From the NCBI GenBank assembly GCA_913056365.1, contig CAJXLT010000001.1, forward strand, positions 868,001 through 932,000: 64,000 nucleotides of DNA. Reading direction: 5' to 3'. The position numbers and the translations under genes are program-made. Positions within the stretch are counted from its first letter, which is position 1. Each line of letters opens with the position of its first letter. This document shows, one piece after another, positions 26,620 to 36,337 of this stretch. This DNA comes from an uncultured Paenibacillaceae bacterium. GTDB lineage: Bacteria; Bacillota; Bacilli; Paenibacillales; K13. Under the pieces are notes generated by a model. The model searched no databases, was not told the DNA's origin, and saw nothing but the letters and a program-made list of their open reading frames with translations.

Positions 26620-27597
26620 ATGCAGCATTCCGCTAACGCTGCGCCAGCTGTTGCACCGCAGAAGTCTCCAAAGGCATCATCGGGGACGAAGCACTTTTTG
26701 AAGATGTTAATGAAGCAGAGAACGCTTGTTTTGATGTCAGTACCATTTGTCATATGGTTGTTTATATTTCGATATTTACCCGTCTGGGGCTGGACATTAG
26801 CCTTTCAGGATTATCGACCGGGACGCAGCTTCTCCGAACAGGAATGGGTAGGCTTCAAGCACTTTGCCTTCTTATTTCAGGATGATGCGTTTTATCGGGT
26901 CATGCGCAATACGTTCGCAATGAGCTTTATTAATTTGATTCTTGGTTTCGTATTAGCTATCACACTGGCAGTATTGTTGAATGAATTGAAGAATATTGTC
27001 TTCAAGCGAGTGGTACAAACGATAAGCTATATGCCCTACTTCCTCTCATGGGTTGTAGCGGCGAGTATTATCATGGTTGCTTTATCTCCGGAAGAAGGGA
27101 TTGTCAATCAAGTATTAGTTGGGTTAGGCATCATCGATAAACCGATATTGTGGTTAGGGGAAGCCTCGTATTTCTGGGGAATTTTCGCCGCTTCCGAAAC
27201 CTGGAAGAACCTCGGTTGGAACACGATTGTGTACCTAGCTGCGATCACGATGATTGACCCTGCTCAATATGAAGCTGCGGATATAGACGGCGCCAATCGT
27301 TTGCAAAAAATTTGGCACATTACATTGCCCGGAATGAAACCGGTCATCATTGTTTTGCTAATCTTGAACATCGGTCAAGTATTGGAGACAGGATTTGAAG
27401 CACAGTATTTGTTGAAGAATCCGGCGAATATGGATTTCGCAGAGACGTTAGAGCTATTCGTTCTTCGATGGGGGATTAATTTCGGGAATTACTCCTTCGC
27501 AACGGCTGCGGGCATATTCAAAACCGTGATCAGCTTCAGCTTATTGTTCGCCGCGAATTCCCTTGCCAAACGAATGGGGCAAGAGCGCTTGTTCTAA
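26620..27597 (+). CDS. ABC sugar permease, LplB type
   Basis: A 325-residue inner-membrane permease with about six helices after a 35-residue cytosolic N-terminus. The conserved EAA loop reads EAADIDGANRLQKIWHITLP, the site that docks on the ATPase. AGGAGGCG precedes the ATG. The sequence FRYLPVWGWTLAFQDYRP is typical of LplB permeases of complex-polysaccharide importers. It forms a heterodimer with the permease encoded next. Confidence 0.92.
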   Translation: MQHSANAAPAVAPQKSPKASSGTKHFLKMLMKQRTLVLMSVPFVIWLFIFRYLPVWGWTLAFQDYRPGRSFSEQEWVGFKHFAFLFQDDAFYRVMRNTFAMSFINLILGFVLAITLAVLLNELKNIVFKRVVQTISYMPYFLSWVVAASIIMVALSPEEGIVNQVLVGLGIIDKPILWLGEASYFWGIFAASETWKNLGWNTIVYLAAITMIDPAQYEAADIDGANRLQKIWHITLPGMKPVIIVLLILNIGQVLETGFEAQYLLKNPANMDFAETLELFVLRWGINFGNYSFATAAGIFKTVISFSLLFAANSLAKRMGQERLF

Positions 27598-27623
27598 TTG
27601 TCCACACAAAGGAGAGGAGAACC

Positions 27624-28541
27624 ATGGCTTCCCATAGAAAAGGAGCCCTTCGCCCGTCAACGGGCGATCGGATATTCGATATATGCAACGTGCTGTTCAT
27701 GTTATTCCTAGTTACGATAACGCTGTATCCGATGTTGAACCAACTGGCATTGTCATTGAATGATGCCAACGATTCCATTCGTGGCGGCATTCATTTATGG
27801 CCGCGGGAATTTACCTGGAACAACTACGCCTATGTATTCGACCAGGCTACAATCTATCATGCTACATTAATATCTATATTAAGAACAGTAATCGGAACAT
27901 GTCTGACTGTATTCTGTTCAGCGATGGTCGCCTATACGATCAGTAAGCCGGAGTTTGTGCTTCGCAAATTCGTTACATTGGCATTCGTGTTGACGTTGTA
28001 CTTCAACGGCGGCTTGATCCCGACTTTCTTGCTGATCAGAGATTTGAACTTGCTTAATAGCTTCTGGGTATATATTGTCCCAGGACTGATCGGTGTGTTT
28101 AATCTGATCGTTATTCGCTCGTTTATACAAGGCTTGCCGGACGGTATTCTGGAATCAGCCAAAATTGACGGTGCCGGTGAGTTTACTACTTTCATCCGTA
28201 TTGTTCTGCCGCTCACCGTTCCAGCGTTGGCGACGATCTCGTTGTTCGCAGCGGTGTATCAATGGAATTCCTGGTTCGATGTGTTCCTGTTCAATTCCTC
28301 GAGCGTTGATTTGAGCACATTGCAGTATGAATTGGTGAAGATTCTGCAAAATTCCAACTCAGCGTCATCGGGCAAATCAGCTGCGGATGCTTTCGCCAAT
28401 TCAGATTCGAGCAATTTCGTATCACCGATTGCGGTACGTGCAACGATGACCATTGTTGCAAGCTTACCGATTATGATGGTCTATCCATTCTTGCAAAAGT
28501 ACTTTGTCAAAGGCATGACTGTCGGCGGTGTCAAAGGGTAA
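27624..28541 (+). CDS. ABC sugar permease, YtcP type
   Basis: A 305-residue permease with six membrane helices and EAA loop ESAKIDGAGEFTTFIRIVLP. It belongs to the CUT1 group next to LplB and ends in the characteristic KGMTVGGVKG. GGAGAGGAG precedes the ATG, 26 bp after the LplB stop. Together with the lipoprotein it should import aldouronates for the GH67 and GH8 enzymes encoded downstream. Confidence 0.92.
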   Translation: MASHRKGALRPSTGDRIFDICNVLFMLFLVTITLYPMLNQLALSLNDANDSIRGGIHLWPREFTWNNYAYVFDQATIYHATLISILRTVIGTCLTVFCSAMVAYTISKPEFVLRKFVTLAFVLTLYFNGGLIPTFLLIRDLNLLNSFWVYIVPGLIGVFNLIVIRSFIQGLPDGILESAKIDGAGEFTTFIRIVLPLTVPALATISLFAAVYQWNSWFDVFLFNSSSVDLSTLQYELVKILQNSNSASSGKSAADAFANSDSSNFVSPIAVRATMTIVASLPIMMVYPFLQKYFVKGMTVGGVKG

Positions 28542-28619
28542 TAGACGAACGAGAGCCGATTGTCTTCACTCTCGGCAGCAACACATGGACTGTAGCAGTC
28601 GCACCATACGATATGATGG

Positions 28620-28644
28620 GGCATCAGGCCTTCGGCCTGGTGCC
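28620..28644 (+). terminator. Hairpin between permease and glucuronidase genes
   Basis: GGCATCAGGCC-TTC-GGCCTGGTGCC, an 11-bp stem with one wobble pair, followed by TGTTTC. Likely partial termination or mRNA-end stabilisation within the operon. Confidence 0.55.
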
Positions 28645-28720
28645 TGTTTCAATCCACGCGATTGCCTCATGACTGCGGCTACTCACATAGACAGCGAATA
28701 CATGCAGGGGGGATTACGAG

Positions 28721-30787
28721 ATGGCAAGCACCATGTACAAAGCGTGGCTGCAGCATTACCATGTTGACCAGCACGCTCTTAGAGAAGCGTATGCGCGTTG
28801 GGGCCAATCGATTGTCGCCATGACAGCAGATTCTGCCGTGCTACAATCAGCCGTTGACGAATTAACGACAGGAATTGAACAACTATGCGGGATCAAGCCA
28901 TCGGTAGCGGATACACCGCAGCACGCAAGCTACATTTATGTAGGAATTGCAGATCGACTGCACCGTTCAGATCAGTACCTAGCAGATTCGGATATGCCCA
29001 AGGTAGGCAAGGAAGGATATTTGTTGAAGCATATCGAGCTGGAGCAGCATTCTGTCATTACTGTATTAGGTGAAACAGACCGCGGAGCACTGTACGGTGT
29101 CTATCATCTACTACGATTGATGGCAATGGGTGAAAGCTTGGAACAGCTTCGCGTAGTGGAACGTCCGCGCAATTCGTTGCGGATGATCAATCAATGGGAT
29201 AATGCAGACGGGTCAATCGAACGTGGCTATGCGGGGCAATCCATCTTCTATGAACACAATCGCATAACCGACAATGTGACGCGAATCCGCGATTATGCCA
29301 GGATGTTATCTTCTGTCGGCATCAATAGTATTGCGATTAACAATGTTAACGTACATGAGGTTGAAACGGCTTTCTTGTCTGAAGAGCAGTTGCCTGCTGT
29401 CGCTGGATTAGCGAACATCTTCCGCGCTTATGGGATCACGTTGTACTTGAGCATACATTTCGCAAGCCCGATGGAAATCGGCGGCTTGTTGACAGCGGAT
29501 CCGTTAGAGCCGGAAGTAAGGGAGTGGTGGAAGCAGACGGCTTACCGGATTTACAAGCATATTCCAGACTTCGGTGGGTTTCTTGTCAAGGCAGATTCCG
29601 AGCACAGACCCGGGCCATTCGCCTACGGACGTGATCATGCAGACGGTGCGAATATGTTGGCCGAAGCGTTGCAGCCATACGATGGCATCGTCATATGGCG
29701 ATGCTTCGTCTACAACTGTATGCAGGATTGGCGTGACCGTTCGACAGACCGTGCGCGGGCGGCTTACGATCACTTCAAGCCGTTAGACGGTACATTCCAT
29801 GACAATGTCGTGCTGCAAGTGAAAAACGGTCCGATGGATTTCCAAGTGCGCGAGCCGGTATCACCGCTTCTCGGTGCGATGAGCCGAACGAATCAGATGA
29901 TCGAGTTCCAGATTACGCAGGAATATACCGGTCAGCAACGGCATCTCTGTTATTTGATTCCACAATGGAAGGAAGTACTTGATTTCGATACACATGCACA
30001 AGGGGACAATTCCTTCGTCAAGCAGATCGGAGACGGCTCCATGTTCGGCATGAAGCATAGCGGTTATGCCGCAGTATCCAATATCGGAGACGATGACAAT
30101 TGGACGGGGCATACGCTAGCACAAGCGAACTTGTACGGCTACGGTCGACTCGTATGGAACACGGAGTTGTCAGCAGAAGAAATTGCGGAGGAATGGATTC
30201 GCTTGACCTTCGGCAATGAGGAGCACGTAATTCAGACATTGAAAGCTATGCTGATGTCTTCATGGCGCATATATGAACAATATACCGCGCCGCTCGGTGT
30301 AGGCTGGATGGTAGCGCCTAACCATCACTACGGCCCGGATGTAGACGGGTATGAATATTCACGCTGGGGGACGTATCATTTTGCCGACCGTGACGGAATC
30401 GGTGTGGATCGGACGATTAATAGCGGCACAGGCTATGCTGCACAGTATTTCAGTCCGAATCGGGAGCGGTACGATCACCTGCATAGCTGTCCGGATGAGC
30501 TGCTGCTGTTCTTCCACCATGTTCCTTATACGCACAAGCTTCAATCCGGTGAGACGGTCATACAGCATATTTATAACACACACTTTAGCGGTGCAGAGCA
30601 AGCGCAGGAGCTAGTTCGGCAATGGACATCCTTGGAAGGCAACGTAGATGAGGCCCGTTACACGCAAGTGCGCGAACGCTTGGAGGAACAGGCGGAGCAC
30701 GCGAAGGAATGGCGTGATGTCATCAATACGTACTTCTATCGGAAGTCCGGCATTGCAGATGAGCACGGCAGACAGATTTATAGCTAA
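28721..30787 (+). CDS. aguA: GH67 alpha-glucuronidase
   Basis: A 688-residue cytoplasmic enzyme without signal peptide, matching the GH67 length. It removes 4-O-methyl-D-glucuronic acid from the non-reducing end of imported aldouronates. The conserved segment [20 protein letters not shown] is present. The acid catalyst is Glu294 ([10 protein letters not shown]); the base pair is Asp373 (GPMDFQ) and Glu401 (ITQEYTG), with the 28-residue spacing known for the family. GGGGG precedes the ATG. The transporter genes upstream and GH8 enzyme downstream complete the pathway. Confidence 0.95.
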   Translation: MASTMYKAWLQHYHVDQHALREAYARWGQSIVAMTADSAVLQSAVDELTTGIEQLCGIKPSVADTPQHASYIYVGIADRLHRSDQYLADSDMPKVGKEGYLLKHIELEQHSVITVLGETDRGALYGVYHLLRLMAMGESLEQLRVVERPRNSLRMINQWDNADGSIERGYAGQSIFYEHNRITDNVTRIRDYARMLSSVGINSIAINNVNVHEVETAFLSEEQLPAVAGLANIFRAYGITLYLSIHFASPMEIGGLLTADPLEPEVREWWKQTAYRIYKHIPDFGGFLVKADSEHRPGPFAYGRDHADGANMLAEALQPYDGIVIWRCFVYNCMQDWRDRSTDRARAAYDHFKPLDGTFHDNVVLQVKNGPMDFQVREPVSPLLGAMSRTNQMIEFQITQEYTGQQRHLCYLIPQWKEVLDFDTHAQGDNSFVKQIGDGSMFGMKHSGYAAVSNIGDDDNWTGHTLAQANLYGYGRLVWNTELSAEEIAEEWIRLTFGNEEHVIQTLKAMLMSSWRIYEQYTAPLGVGWMVAPNHHYGPDVDGYEYSRWGTYHFADRDGIGVDRTINSGTGYAAQYFSPNRERYDHLHSCPDELLLFFHHVPYTHKLQSGETVIQHIYNTHFSGAEQAQELVRQWTSLEGNVDEARYTQVRERLEEQAEHAKEWRDVINTYFYRKSGIADEHGRQIYS

Positions 30788-30819
30788 TGATAGATAGGAT
30801 AAGGAAAGGATGAAGACCA

Positions 30820-31971
30820 ATGAGTACAAGGCAGGGAGCCTTCTATACCGGACAGTATCGGAATTTGCTGCTTGAATACGGCATGGATCAGGAGGAGATC
30901 CATACGCGCGTACAAGAAACATGGCATGCCTTATTCGAAGGTGCGGATGAGACGCGGATCTATTACCCGATTGGGGAAGACATGGGCTACATGCTGGATA
31001 CGGGCAATATCGATGTGCGCACGGAGGGGATGTCTTATGGTATGATGATGGCGGTACAGATGGATCGTCAAGACATCTTCGATCGACTGTGGAATTGGAC
31101 GATGACCTATATGTATATGCGCGAAGGCGTGCATGCAGGTTACTTTGCTTGGTCTTGTCAGCCTGACGGCAAGCGGAATTCGAACGGTCCTGCTCCTGAC
31201 GGTGAAGAATACTTTGCCTTAGCGCTGTTCTTCGCTTCTCATCGGTGGGGAGATCGACAATCGCCATATAATTATAGCGAGCATGCGAGAGATTTACTCC
31301 GTACTTGCGTGCACAACGGAGAGGACGGAGAAGGGTACCCGATGTGGGACCCGAACAATAAGCTCATTAAGTTTATACCGGATTGTGATTTCACCGATCC
31401 TTCCTATCATTTGCCGCACTTCTATGAGCTGTTCGCCTTGTGGGCATATCCAGAAGACCGATCGTTCTGGAAGGAAGCGGCCGAAGCGAGCAGGCGCTTC
31501 CTTCCGACTGCCTGTCATCCAGTGACAGGCTTGGCACCGGAATATTCCTATTATGACGGAACGCCCAATCATATACGGGGCTTCGGGCATTTCTTCAGTG
31601 ATTCATATCGGGTTGCAGCCAATATCGGCATGGATGCGGAATGGTTCGCAGCCGACGATGAATGGCAGCGTGCGGAAGCAGCGCGAATCCAAGCGTTCTT
31701 CGTAGACAAGGAGCCAGGTGACTATCGGCGCTATACGATTGAAGGCGAGCCGTTCGAGGAGAAGTCACTTCATCCTGTCGGACTGATCGCAACGAATGCT
31801 GTGTCTGCGCTTGCGAATGCAGATGATTCGAATGCGCGGTTATGCGTCGAACAGTTCTGGCAAACCCCTGTGCGAACAGGAGAACGCAGGTATTATGACA
31901 ACTGTCTCTACTTATTTGCATTGCTCGCGTTAAGCGGACGGTTTCGTATATGGATGCCTGAAGGGAAATAA
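30820..31971 (+). CDS. GH8 reducing-end xylose-releasing exo-oligoxylanase (Rex)
   Basis: A 383-residue cytoplasmic (alpha/alpha)6 enzyme. The acid Glu69 lies in TEGMSYGMM and the base Asp261 in FSDSYR, close to the positions in the B. halodurans Rex. Rex enzymes cut one xylose from the reducing end of xylo-oligosaccharides, and fit after removal of glucuronate by the GH67 enzyme. AAAGGATGAAG precedes the ATG. No GH10, GH43 or xylose isomerase gene is in the window. Confidence 0.9.
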   Translation: MSTRQGAFYTGQYRNLLLEYGMDQEEIHTRVQETWHALFEGADETRIYYPIGEDMGYMLDTGNIDVRTEGMSYGMMMAVQMDRQDIFDRLWNWTMTYMYMREGVHAGYFAWSCQPDGKRNSNGPAPDGEEYFALALFFASHRWGDRQSPYNYSEHARDLLRTCVHNGEDGEGYPMWDPNNKLIKFIPDCDFTDPSYHLPHFYELFALWAYPEDRSFWKEAAEASRRFLPTACHPVTGLAPEYSYYDGTPNHIRGFGHFFSDSYRVAANIGMDAEWFAADDEWQRAEAARIQAFFVDKEPGDYRRYTIEGEPFEEKSLHPVGLIATNAVSALANADDSNARLCVEQFWQTPVRTGERRYYDNCLYLFALLALSGRFRIWMPEGK

Positions 31972-31992
31972 AGGCGAGGCAGGGAATGTGTG

Positions 31993-32727
31993 ATGAAGCA
32001 AAATAAATATGATGACAACGACTTTTTTAGCGCGTATACAAGCATGCCAAGATCCGTCAAAGGGCTGGAGGGTGCAGGGGAGTGGCACGCCTTTCAGCGA
32101 TTGCTTCCAAATTTACAGAACAAGCAGGTGCTGGACTTAGGCTGCGGTCTAGGCTGGCACTGTCGCTATGCGCGTGAGCAACTAGCTCGCTCGGTTACTG
32201 GGGTCGATTTGTCTAGTAATATGTTGCAAATGGCCCGCGAAATGACTGATGATTCCTCCATTACCTACATCCAATCGGCAATGGAAGATGTCGCGTTTCC
32301 AGACCGTGCATTTGATGTGGTCATTAGTTCATTGGCCTTTCATTATGTTGCGTCATTCGAACGGATAAGCGAGAAAGTGTGCCGGTATTTGAAAGAGGGA
32401 GGAAATTTTGTTTTTTCGGTGGAACATCCGATGTATACAGCTCGGAATGAACAGGACTGGCACTATGATGAGCAAGGCAATCGTCTCCACTGGCCAGTAG
32501 ACCGTTATCAAGCTGAGGGGTTGCGGGATACACCATTCTTGACTGCGCATGTCACGAAATATCATCGCACAATGTCCACCTACATCAATAGTTTGATTCG
32601 GGCTGGATTTAGGATTGATGCTATAGAGGAGCCGATGCCGAGTGTTGAAATGCTCAGCAAGCTTCCCGAGATGAAGGATGAATGCCGACGACCTATGTTT
32701 CTAATTATTTCGGCGCGCAAGAGCTAG
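31993..32727 (+). CDS. Class I SAM-dependent methyltransferase
   Basis: A 244-residue Methyltransf_11 protein: motif I VLDLGCGLGWHCRYA, acidic loop GVDLSSNML, and motif post-I SAMEDVAFPDRAFDVVISSLAFHYV. ATG 31993 is chosen; a GTG just before it is the alternative. It begins 22 bp after the Rex stop, so it is co-transcribed, but a methyltransferase has no evident place in aldouronate breakdown. The substrate is unknown; UbiE-like sequences of this kind act on small molecules. Confidence 0.85.
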   Translation: MKQNKYDDNDFFSAYTSMPRSVKGLEGAGEWHAFQRLLPNLQNKQVLDLGCGLGWHCRYAREQLARSVTGVDLSSNMLQMAREMTDDSSITYIQSAMEDVAFPDRAFDVVISSLAFHYVASFERISEKVCRYLKEGGNFVFSVEHPMYTARNEQDWHYDEQGNRLHWPVDRYQAEGLRDTPFLTAHVTKYHRTMSTYINSLIRAGFRIDAIEEPMPSVEMLSKLPEMKDECRRPMFLIISARKS

Positions 32728-32784
32728 TATAACAATCGAAGTGAAGGAAGGACAGCGATTCTGATTTTGATTCAATGGGGATTT

Positions 32785-32812
32785 AAAAAGCCTGCATGAT
32801 TGCAGGCTTTTT
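32785..32812. terminator. Intrinsic terminator, bidirectional type
   Basis: AAAAAGCCTGCA, loop TGAT, TGCAGGCTTTTT: perfect 12-bp stem. It ends the aldouronate operon. The stem core is the same as in the terminator at 8419. Confidence 0.85.
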
Positions 32813-32836
32813 AATTTTTCCTCGAATGAGACTGCA

Positions 32837-33025
32837 ACGGTCACGCGTGTCCGTTAGAGGGAGAAAATACGTGATTTTGATTTTTAACGGTCGCCGATGT
32901 CCATTAGCGGAAAAAATCCACCGTTTTGACTGGTCGATTCAGCGCTTACGGTCATCCGTGTCCGTTACATTGTCAAAACACGGCTCATACATCTTGTAAT
33001 CGTAAGGGTCACCTATGTCCGCTGA
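32837..33025. repeat. Intergenic repeat element, copy B
   Basis: Motifs begin at 32837, 32887, 32948 and 33005 in the same order as copy A (8751-8932). The flanks are also alike, for example GCGCTTACGGTCATCCGTG here against GCGCTTACAGTCATCCGTG in copy A. Point differences are scattered, and no coding frame is kept. Confidence 0.75.
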
Positions 33026-33166
33026 AGTAATTTCCAATCGGCTTAGTCGTCAGCAGTGTTATCATCAGCAGGTCGATCGGCAGCAATTAAGTGTTAACCG
33101 CGGCATGTAGTGACAAAAATCGTGCACAATTGCATCTTTGTTAGCAGCTACATAACCATTTCAAGG

Positions 33167-33196
33167 TTGACAGCGTTTGCACGTAGTAAATATAAT
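33167..33196 (+). promoter_or_regulatory. Consensus sigma-A promoter
   Basis: TTGACA (33167-33172), 18-base spacer, TATAAT (33191-33196), both perfect. It should drive the RraA/LDH2/ADH/ALDH operon with a leader of about 170 nt. Confidence 0.8.
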
Positions 33197-33202
33197 AGGT
33201 GT

Positions 33203-33222
33203 AACGGTTTAGGAAACCGATT
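33203..33222 (+). promoter_or_regulatory. LacI-like palindromic operator at the transcription start
   Basis: AACGGTTTAGGAAACCGATT holds a CGGTTT/AAACCG inverted repeat with 3-base centre, placed at about +1 of the consensus promoter. Such CG-containing AT-flanked palindromes are bound by LacI/GalR repressors. No LacI-type gene is in the window. Confidence 0.5.
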
Positions 33223-33371
33223 CCCAAGATATTTGAAAAAGGAATGTACATGAAAATCCAGGGAATACGTACAAGCAAGTAAAGCGATGAAACAGAATAC
33301 GACTGACGTCAAAGGGTAACAGGAATACTAGGCTGTAACGAAAACCAAAAGATGAAGGGGTGGGAATAGAT

Positions 33372-34049
33372 ATGGTGAATTATGGTTTTCGCGTATTGCC
33401 ATTGACACGCAGACCCGATCTAGCACTAATTGAACAGTGTCGAGCCATCGCAACACCGCTGCTCAGCGACAATATGAATCGGGTGCAAGGGACCGAGGCA
33501 GGTTTCAATCCGTATCATCGCAGCGCGAAGCTGGTAGGTTCAGCATTGACAGTACGGACAAGAGCAGGAGATAACTTGATGGTGCATAAGGCGATTGATA
33601 TGGCGCAATCGGGCGATGTGATCGTCGTAGATGCATGCGGTGAATTATCGCAAGCTATTATTGGTGAGATTATGTTGCGGATTGCTGAGAAGAAGGGGGT
33701 GGCCGGATTCGTTATCGATGGCGCAATTCGGGATTCGGCAGCATTCCGCGAGAGGGACTTCCCGTGCTTCGCTAGAGGAACGACACACAGAGGACCTTAT
33801 AAGGATGGTCCGGGTGAGATCAATGTTCCGATTACGATTGGTCGTATGCCGGTTCAACCGGGCGACCTGATCGTCGGCGATGAAGATGGTATCGTAGCTG
33901 TCCCGTATGATTATGCCGCACATATCGTTCAAGCTGCGCAGCTTCAGCTCAAGCGAGAAGAAGCGATATTCGATACGATCGAGGATGGCACTATTGATCG
34001 AAGCTGGGTGGATGAAACATTGAAGCGCAAAGGCTGTGACATGCTATGA
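33372..34049 (+). CDS. RraA-like protein (HMG/CHA aldolase family)
   Basis: A 225-residue RraA-fold protein. It has the metal/substrate motifs DGAIRD and GDEDGIVAVP found in 4-hydroxy-4-methyl-2-oxoglutarate (HMG) aldolases and decarboxylases acting on oxaloacetate-like acids. ATG 33372 is chosen because AAGGGG is 11 bases ahead; GTG 33360 would overlap it. Its stop overlaps the next start (ATGA). With the dehydrogenases that follow, it probably cleaves or decarboxylates a 2-keto sugar-acid intermediate. Confidence 0.88.
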   Translation: MVNYGFRVLPLTRRPDLALIEQCRAIATPLLSDNMNRVQGTEAGFNPYHRSAKLVGSALTVRTRAGDNLMVHKAIDMAQSGDVIVVDACGELSQAIIGEIMLRIAEKKGVAGFVIDGAIRDSAAFRERDFPCFARGTTHRGPYKDGPGEINVPITIGRMPVQPGDLIVGDEDGIVAVPYDYAAHIVQAAQLQLKREEAIFDTIEDGTIDRSWVDETLKRKGCDML

Positions 34050-35104
34050 CGCGAAGGTTTCACTATGAACGGCTGGAGCATTTCTGCGCGGAGTTGTTCA
34101 TCCGCGCAGGTGTTCCGCAGGAGGAAGCGGAAATGGTGGCTCAATCTTTAGTTCAGGCAGACCTTCGGGGAGTCGATTCACATGGTGTCGTAAGGGCTGA
34201 CATCTATATGCGTAGGCTGGAAGCCGGAATGGTCCGCACAGGAGGGCAGCTGGACTATATGGAAGACGGTGCGATTCGAATCTTGGACGGATCGAACCAC
34301 TTCGGAGCTGTAGTAGGGAACAGAGCAATGGATCTGGCGATTGAAGCATCGCAAGCTAACGGCGTAGGTGTAGTCGGTGTACGCGGATCGAACCACTTTG
34401 GTACTTGTGCGTACTATTTGCTGAAGGGCGTCCAGCAGGATAAGATTATGCTCATCCTGTCCAATGCCTCACAGACGATGCCGCCAACAGGAGGGATTCG
34501 CCCGTTCATCGGCACGAATCCACTGTCTATTGGCGTTCCCGCAGGGAAGCATTTGCCCTTTATACTTGATATGGCGACAAGTGTCGTCGCTAGGGGCAAG
34601 ATTATATCTGCAGCGCAGAGAGGAGAGTCAATCCCACAAGGTTGGGCGATTGACAAGGCGGGCAATCCTACGACGGATGCGCAAGCGGCTCTCGAAGGCT
34701 CCGTGCTGCCGCTCGGCGGGGCCAAAGGTTATGCGATCTCGATGTTCATCGATATCCTATGCGGCGTGCTGACTGGTGCCGGCTTCGGGAAATATGTGAA
34801 CAATATGTATGAGAATTGGGATGATCCGCAGAATGTCGGACATTTCTTCATCGCTTTCGATATCCCGCGCTTTATGCCGATAGATCAATTCCAATCACGG
34901 ATGGACTTATATATCGACGAATTGAAGGCTGAACCGACTGCGCCAGGCGTGTCCGAAATATTGATTCCAGGTGAATTGGAGCATCGTTGTACGGTTACAC
35001 GCATGCGTGAGGGTATCGTATTGCCAGACAAGGTCGAGTATGAGCTGCGCACATGGGGAGAACGGTACGCGCTTGATTTAAGCGACGCATTACTAGAGGA
35101 ATGA
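34046..35104 (+). CDS. LDH2/malate-type dehydrogenase (YlbC/YjmC-like)
   Basis: A 352-residue NAD(P)-dependent oxidoreductase of the type 2 malate/L-lactate family, whose fold is not Rossmann-like. Motifs are DLRGVDSHGVVR (with the active His), GSNHFGTCAYY, and TNPLSIGVPA. Members oxidise 2-hydroxyacids such as ureidoglycolate, 2,3-diketogulonate or sulfolactate. Translationally coupled to the RraA-like gene. The natural substrate is probably a 2-hydroxy sugar acid. Confidence 0.9.
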   Translation: MTRRFHYERLEHFCAELFIRAGVPQEEAEMVAQSLVQADLRGVDSHGVVRADIYMRRLEAGMVRTGGQLDYMEDGAIRILDGSNHFGAVVGNRAMDLAIEASQANGVGVVGVRGSNHFGTCAYYLLKGVQQDKIMLILSNASQTMPPTGGIRPFIGTNPLSIGVPAGKHLPFILDMATSVVARGKIISAAQRGESIPQGWAIDKAGNPTTDAQAALEGSVLPLGGAKGYAISMFIDILCGVLTGAGFGKYVNNMYENWDDPQNVGHFFIAFDIPRFMPIDQFQSRMDLYIDELKAEPTAPGVSEILIPGELEHRCTVTRMREGIVLPDKVEYELRTWGERYALDLSDALLEE

Positions 35105-35137
35105 ATCGATTTTAATTATGGGAAAAGGGGTATTTAT

Positions 35138-36298
35138 ATGTTGCTGAACCGACTATTTCGCTATGAACTGCCTACTGTTATTGCATTTGGGAATGGCGCT
35201 ATACGCGAATTGGCTGAGCATATTCGGGAGTTAGGCGGAACGAAGGTACTGCTCGTAAGCGATCCTGGTGTGCAGAAGGCCGGTGTCACCGATCGATTAA
35301 CAGACGTGCTCCAACAAGCCGGCATTCCATTCAAGATCTACAATGAGATAGAATCTGATCCAGATATTGATGGTGTAATGCGCGGGCGCGACGCAGCAGC
35401 AGACGAAGGCTGTGACATTGTCGTTGGCCTGGGCGGCGGCAGCGCGTTGGATACGGCGAAAGCGATCGGGCTGATGCTGAGGAATGACGGACATATCCGA
35501 GATTATGTAGGCATCAATCGTGTCCCGCGCAAAGGCGCGCCTGTCATAGCTGTGCCGACAACAGCAGGAACCGGAAGTGAAATTACGATCTGGTCTGTAC
35601 TGTCTGACAAGACGGCTAAGGTGAAGCTAAGTGTCGGCAGCGCATACAACTGTCCGGACTTGGCTATTGGTGATCCTGAGCTGACATTGACGCTGCCGGC
35701 CTCGATTACAGCTGCTACAGGGATGGATGCCCTGACGCATGCGCTTGAGTCGTATGTCAACAAGGCTACGCAGCCAATCTCCGAAGCCTTGTCCATCCAA
35801 TCGATGAAGATGATTGCTGGCAGCTTGCGGACTGCTGTCGTGCAAGGGGAGAATGTACAAGCCCGTTACGATATGCTGCTGGCCAGTCTGATAGCGGCAA
35901 TGGCTTTCAACCCGACTCGACTCGGCCTCGCGCATGCATTAGCCATACCGCTCGGTGCGCATTTCCATATCCCGCACGGTACCGTGAACGCTATTCTGCT
36001 GCCTGAGGTAATGGAATATAACCTGATTGGCAATATGGAGAAGTATAAGGAGATTGCCCACATCTTCGGCGTCCCGACAGAAGGGATGTCCTTAAGGGAT
36101 GCTGCTGCATGCTCAGTTGCCGCGGTACGACAGCTCAAGGATGATGTAGGCATTCATCAGAAGCTCTCTGATTATGGCGTAACCGAGAACGCGCTGGATC
36201 AAATCGCTGAAGAAGCGATGACATCCGGCAATGTTCCGGTCAATCCGCGCAAGCCAACCTTGGAAGACTTGAAGCAATTGTGCCGAAACGCGATGTAA
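35138..36298 (+). CDS. Iron-containing alcohol dehydrogenase (group III)
   Basis: A 386-residue Fe-ADH with GLGGGSALDTAK for the NAD-binding loop, TTAGTGSE, and metal histidines in THALESY, LAHALAIPLGAHFHIPHG. These enzymes reduce aldehydes or oxidise 1,2-diols or hydroxyacids. AAAAGGGG precedes the ATG. It lies 33 bp after the LDH2-type gene in the same operon; its partner substrate may be an aldehyde such as glycolaldehyde, lactaldehyde or tartronate semialdehyde. Confidence 0.92.
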   Translation: MLLNRLFRYELPTVIAFGNGAIRELAEHIRELGGTKVLLVSDPGVQKAGVTDRLTDVLQQAGIPFKIYNEIESDPDIDGVMRGRDAAADEGCDIVVGLGGGSALDTAKAIGLMLRNDGHIRDYVGINRVPRKGAPVIAVPTTAGTGSEITIWSVLSDKTAKVKLSVGSAYNCPDLAIGDPELTLTLPASITAATGMDALTHALESYVNKATQPISEALSIQSMKMIAGSLRTAVVQGENVQARYDMLLASLIAAMAFNPTRLGLAHALAIPLGAHFHIPHGTVNAILLPEVMEYNLIGNMEKYKEIAHIFGVPTEGMSLRDAAACSVAAVRQLKDDVGIHQKLSDYGVTENALDQIAEEAMTSGNVPVNPRKPTLEDLKQLCRNAM

Positions 36299-36337
36299 GA
36301 CAAATGCAAACTTATGGAAAGGAAGTGCGTGTGAGCA

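Larger units (their letters stand above)
32728..33371. other. Gene-free stretch: terminator, repeat element copy B, promoter and operator
   Basis: About 640 bp with a terminator (32785-32812), repeat copy B (32837-33025) and a strong promoter (33167-33196) with a palindrome over the start point. From 33026 to 33166 and 33223 to 33360 no further structure was recognised. Confidence 0.7.

Noticed and set aside
30611-31267. 218-codon minus-strand frame over the end of aguA and start of the GH8 gene
   Set aside because: Antisense shadow of two well-supported glycosidase genes; no start signal.
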